A DNA stretch of 6,442 bases from Synergistaceae bacterium (GTDB lineage: Bacteria; Synergistota; Synergistia; Synergistales; Aminobacteriaceae): the NCBI GenBank assembly GCA_009778055.1, contig WRKN01000143.1, forward strand, positions 1-6,442, written 5' to 3'. Of this stretch, positions 5,975 through 6,442 are shown piece by piece (position 1 is the first letter of the stretch; every line of letters begins with the position of its first letter). Made by a program: the position numbers and the translations under genes. The notes beneath the pieces were generated by a model. It was not told the DNA's origin, ran no database searches, and saw only the letters and a program-made list of their open reading frames with translations.

Positions 5975-6442
5975 GCTTTTTTCGCCAAATTGAAGGAGAG
6001 CCTCAAAGGAGTAAAAGAGCGATGGAGCAGCGGCATAGCCTCGCTTTTTACCGCGGAACCGTTTGATGAATCCTTTTGGGACGAATTGGAAGAACGATTG
6101 ATAATGGGGGACGTTGGGGGCGAACTTTCAGAGAAAGTCGCCGGAGATCTCAAGCGCGAGGCGAAAAAAAAGAACGTGCTTACAAAAGACGCTCTCAAAG
6201 ATGTTTTCGTGTCGATGATATCCGACCGGCTATCGGCGGTGGATGGCATGGGAAAACCGTTCGACCTGGACTCGGAGACAGACAAACCGCCGCTTGTGCT
6301 TTTGATGATCGGGGTTAACGGCAGCGGTAAAACGACGGCGGCCGGGAAGCTGGCGGCGCAGTTTACGAAACGCGGCAAAAAAGTTGTGCTGGCCGCCGCC
6401 GACACGTTCCGCGCCGCCGCCGCCGAGCAGTTGCACATATGG
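5972..6442 (+). CDS. ftsY: Signal recognition particle receptor FtsY, 3' end outside the window
   Basis: FtsY is the membrane-associated GTPase that receives ribosome-SRP complexes and passes them to the Sec translocon. The frame is open from ATG 5972 to the window end, giving 157 of an expected 300 or so residues. Residues 1-18 (MAFFAKLKESLKGVKERW) form an amphipathic basic helix of the kind that anchors FtsY to the membrane. There is no long acidic A domain as in E. coli. Residues about 25-95 match the helical N domain (FWDELEERLIMGDVGG). The G domain begins with the P-loop GVNGSGKTT at 114-122 and the SRP-GTPase motif DTFRAAAAEQL at 144-154. GVNGSGKTT together with DTFRAAA separates FtsY from Ffh, which has DT(Y/F)RPAA and a different N-terminus. 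The gene follows the ricT stop with no gap, so it is probably co-transcribed with it. Confidence 0.96.
   Translation, partial: MAFFAKLKESLKGVKERWSSGIASLFTAEPFDESFWDELEERLIMGDVGGELSEKVAGDLKREAKKKNVLTKDALKDVFVSMISDRLSAVDGMGKPFDLDSETDKPPLVLLMIGVNGSGKTTAAGKLAAQFTKRGKKVVLAAADTFRAAAAEQLHIW

Noticed and set aside
5878..6438. Long minus-strand open frame opposite ftsY (186 residues)
   Set aside because: It lies wholly opposite the convincing ftsY reading frame and the end of ricT, has low-complexity Ser/Ala-rich composition and matches no family I recognise. GC-rich coding DNA commonly leaves such open frames on the other strand.

Overview
The window is one densely packed stretch of seven plus-strand genes that reads as a housekeeping operon. 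In order they are prfB (5' end missing), a secreted S55/SpoIVB-like peptidase-family protein, tmk, a yaaR-family gene, a short holB, a long ricT/yaaT-type gene, and ftsY (3' end missing). The only gap between genes is 21 bases, before tmk. Neighbouring genes otherwise overlap (by 8, 4, 25 and 29 bases) or abut. I see no promoter, rho-independent terminator, RNA gene, mobile element or CRISPR, and no sign of a minus-strand gene.

The DNA is GC-rich by eye, and GTG and TTG starts are used alongside ATG. The block tmk-yaaR-holB-ricT matches the order known from Bacillus and other Firmicutes (there with yaaQ between tmk and yaaR). A secreted S55-type protein beside prfB, and ftsY straight after ricT, differ from Bacillus. 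My best guess is a bacterium from a deep-branching phylum such as Synergistota, or a Clostridia-like lineage. This is inferred from gene order and protein style, not from a marker search.

Region by region: 1-1006 is release factor 2, with the UGA-reading SPF tripeptide and the catalytic GGQ. 999-2762 is an exported protein with a signal peptide, carrying the two S55 catalytic motifs (GMSGSP and FGHS) in the reverse of their order in B. subtilis SpoIVB. 2784-3431 is thymidylate kinase, 3428-3868 a YaaR-like helical protein, and 3844-4650 the clamp-loader delta' subunit, which is shorter than usual. 4622-5971 is a PSP1-domain RicT protein with its cysteine cluster and an unusual, highly charged C-terminal tail of about 160 residues. 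5972-6442 is the N domain and start of the GTPase domain of the SRP receptor FtsY.

Together the genes cover translation termination, dTTP supply, replication, RNA-processing control and co-translational membrane targeting. The points most worth a second look are the reversed S55 motif order, the RicT tail, and a pair of equally sized GC-rich hairpins just upstream of the ftsY ribosome binding site.
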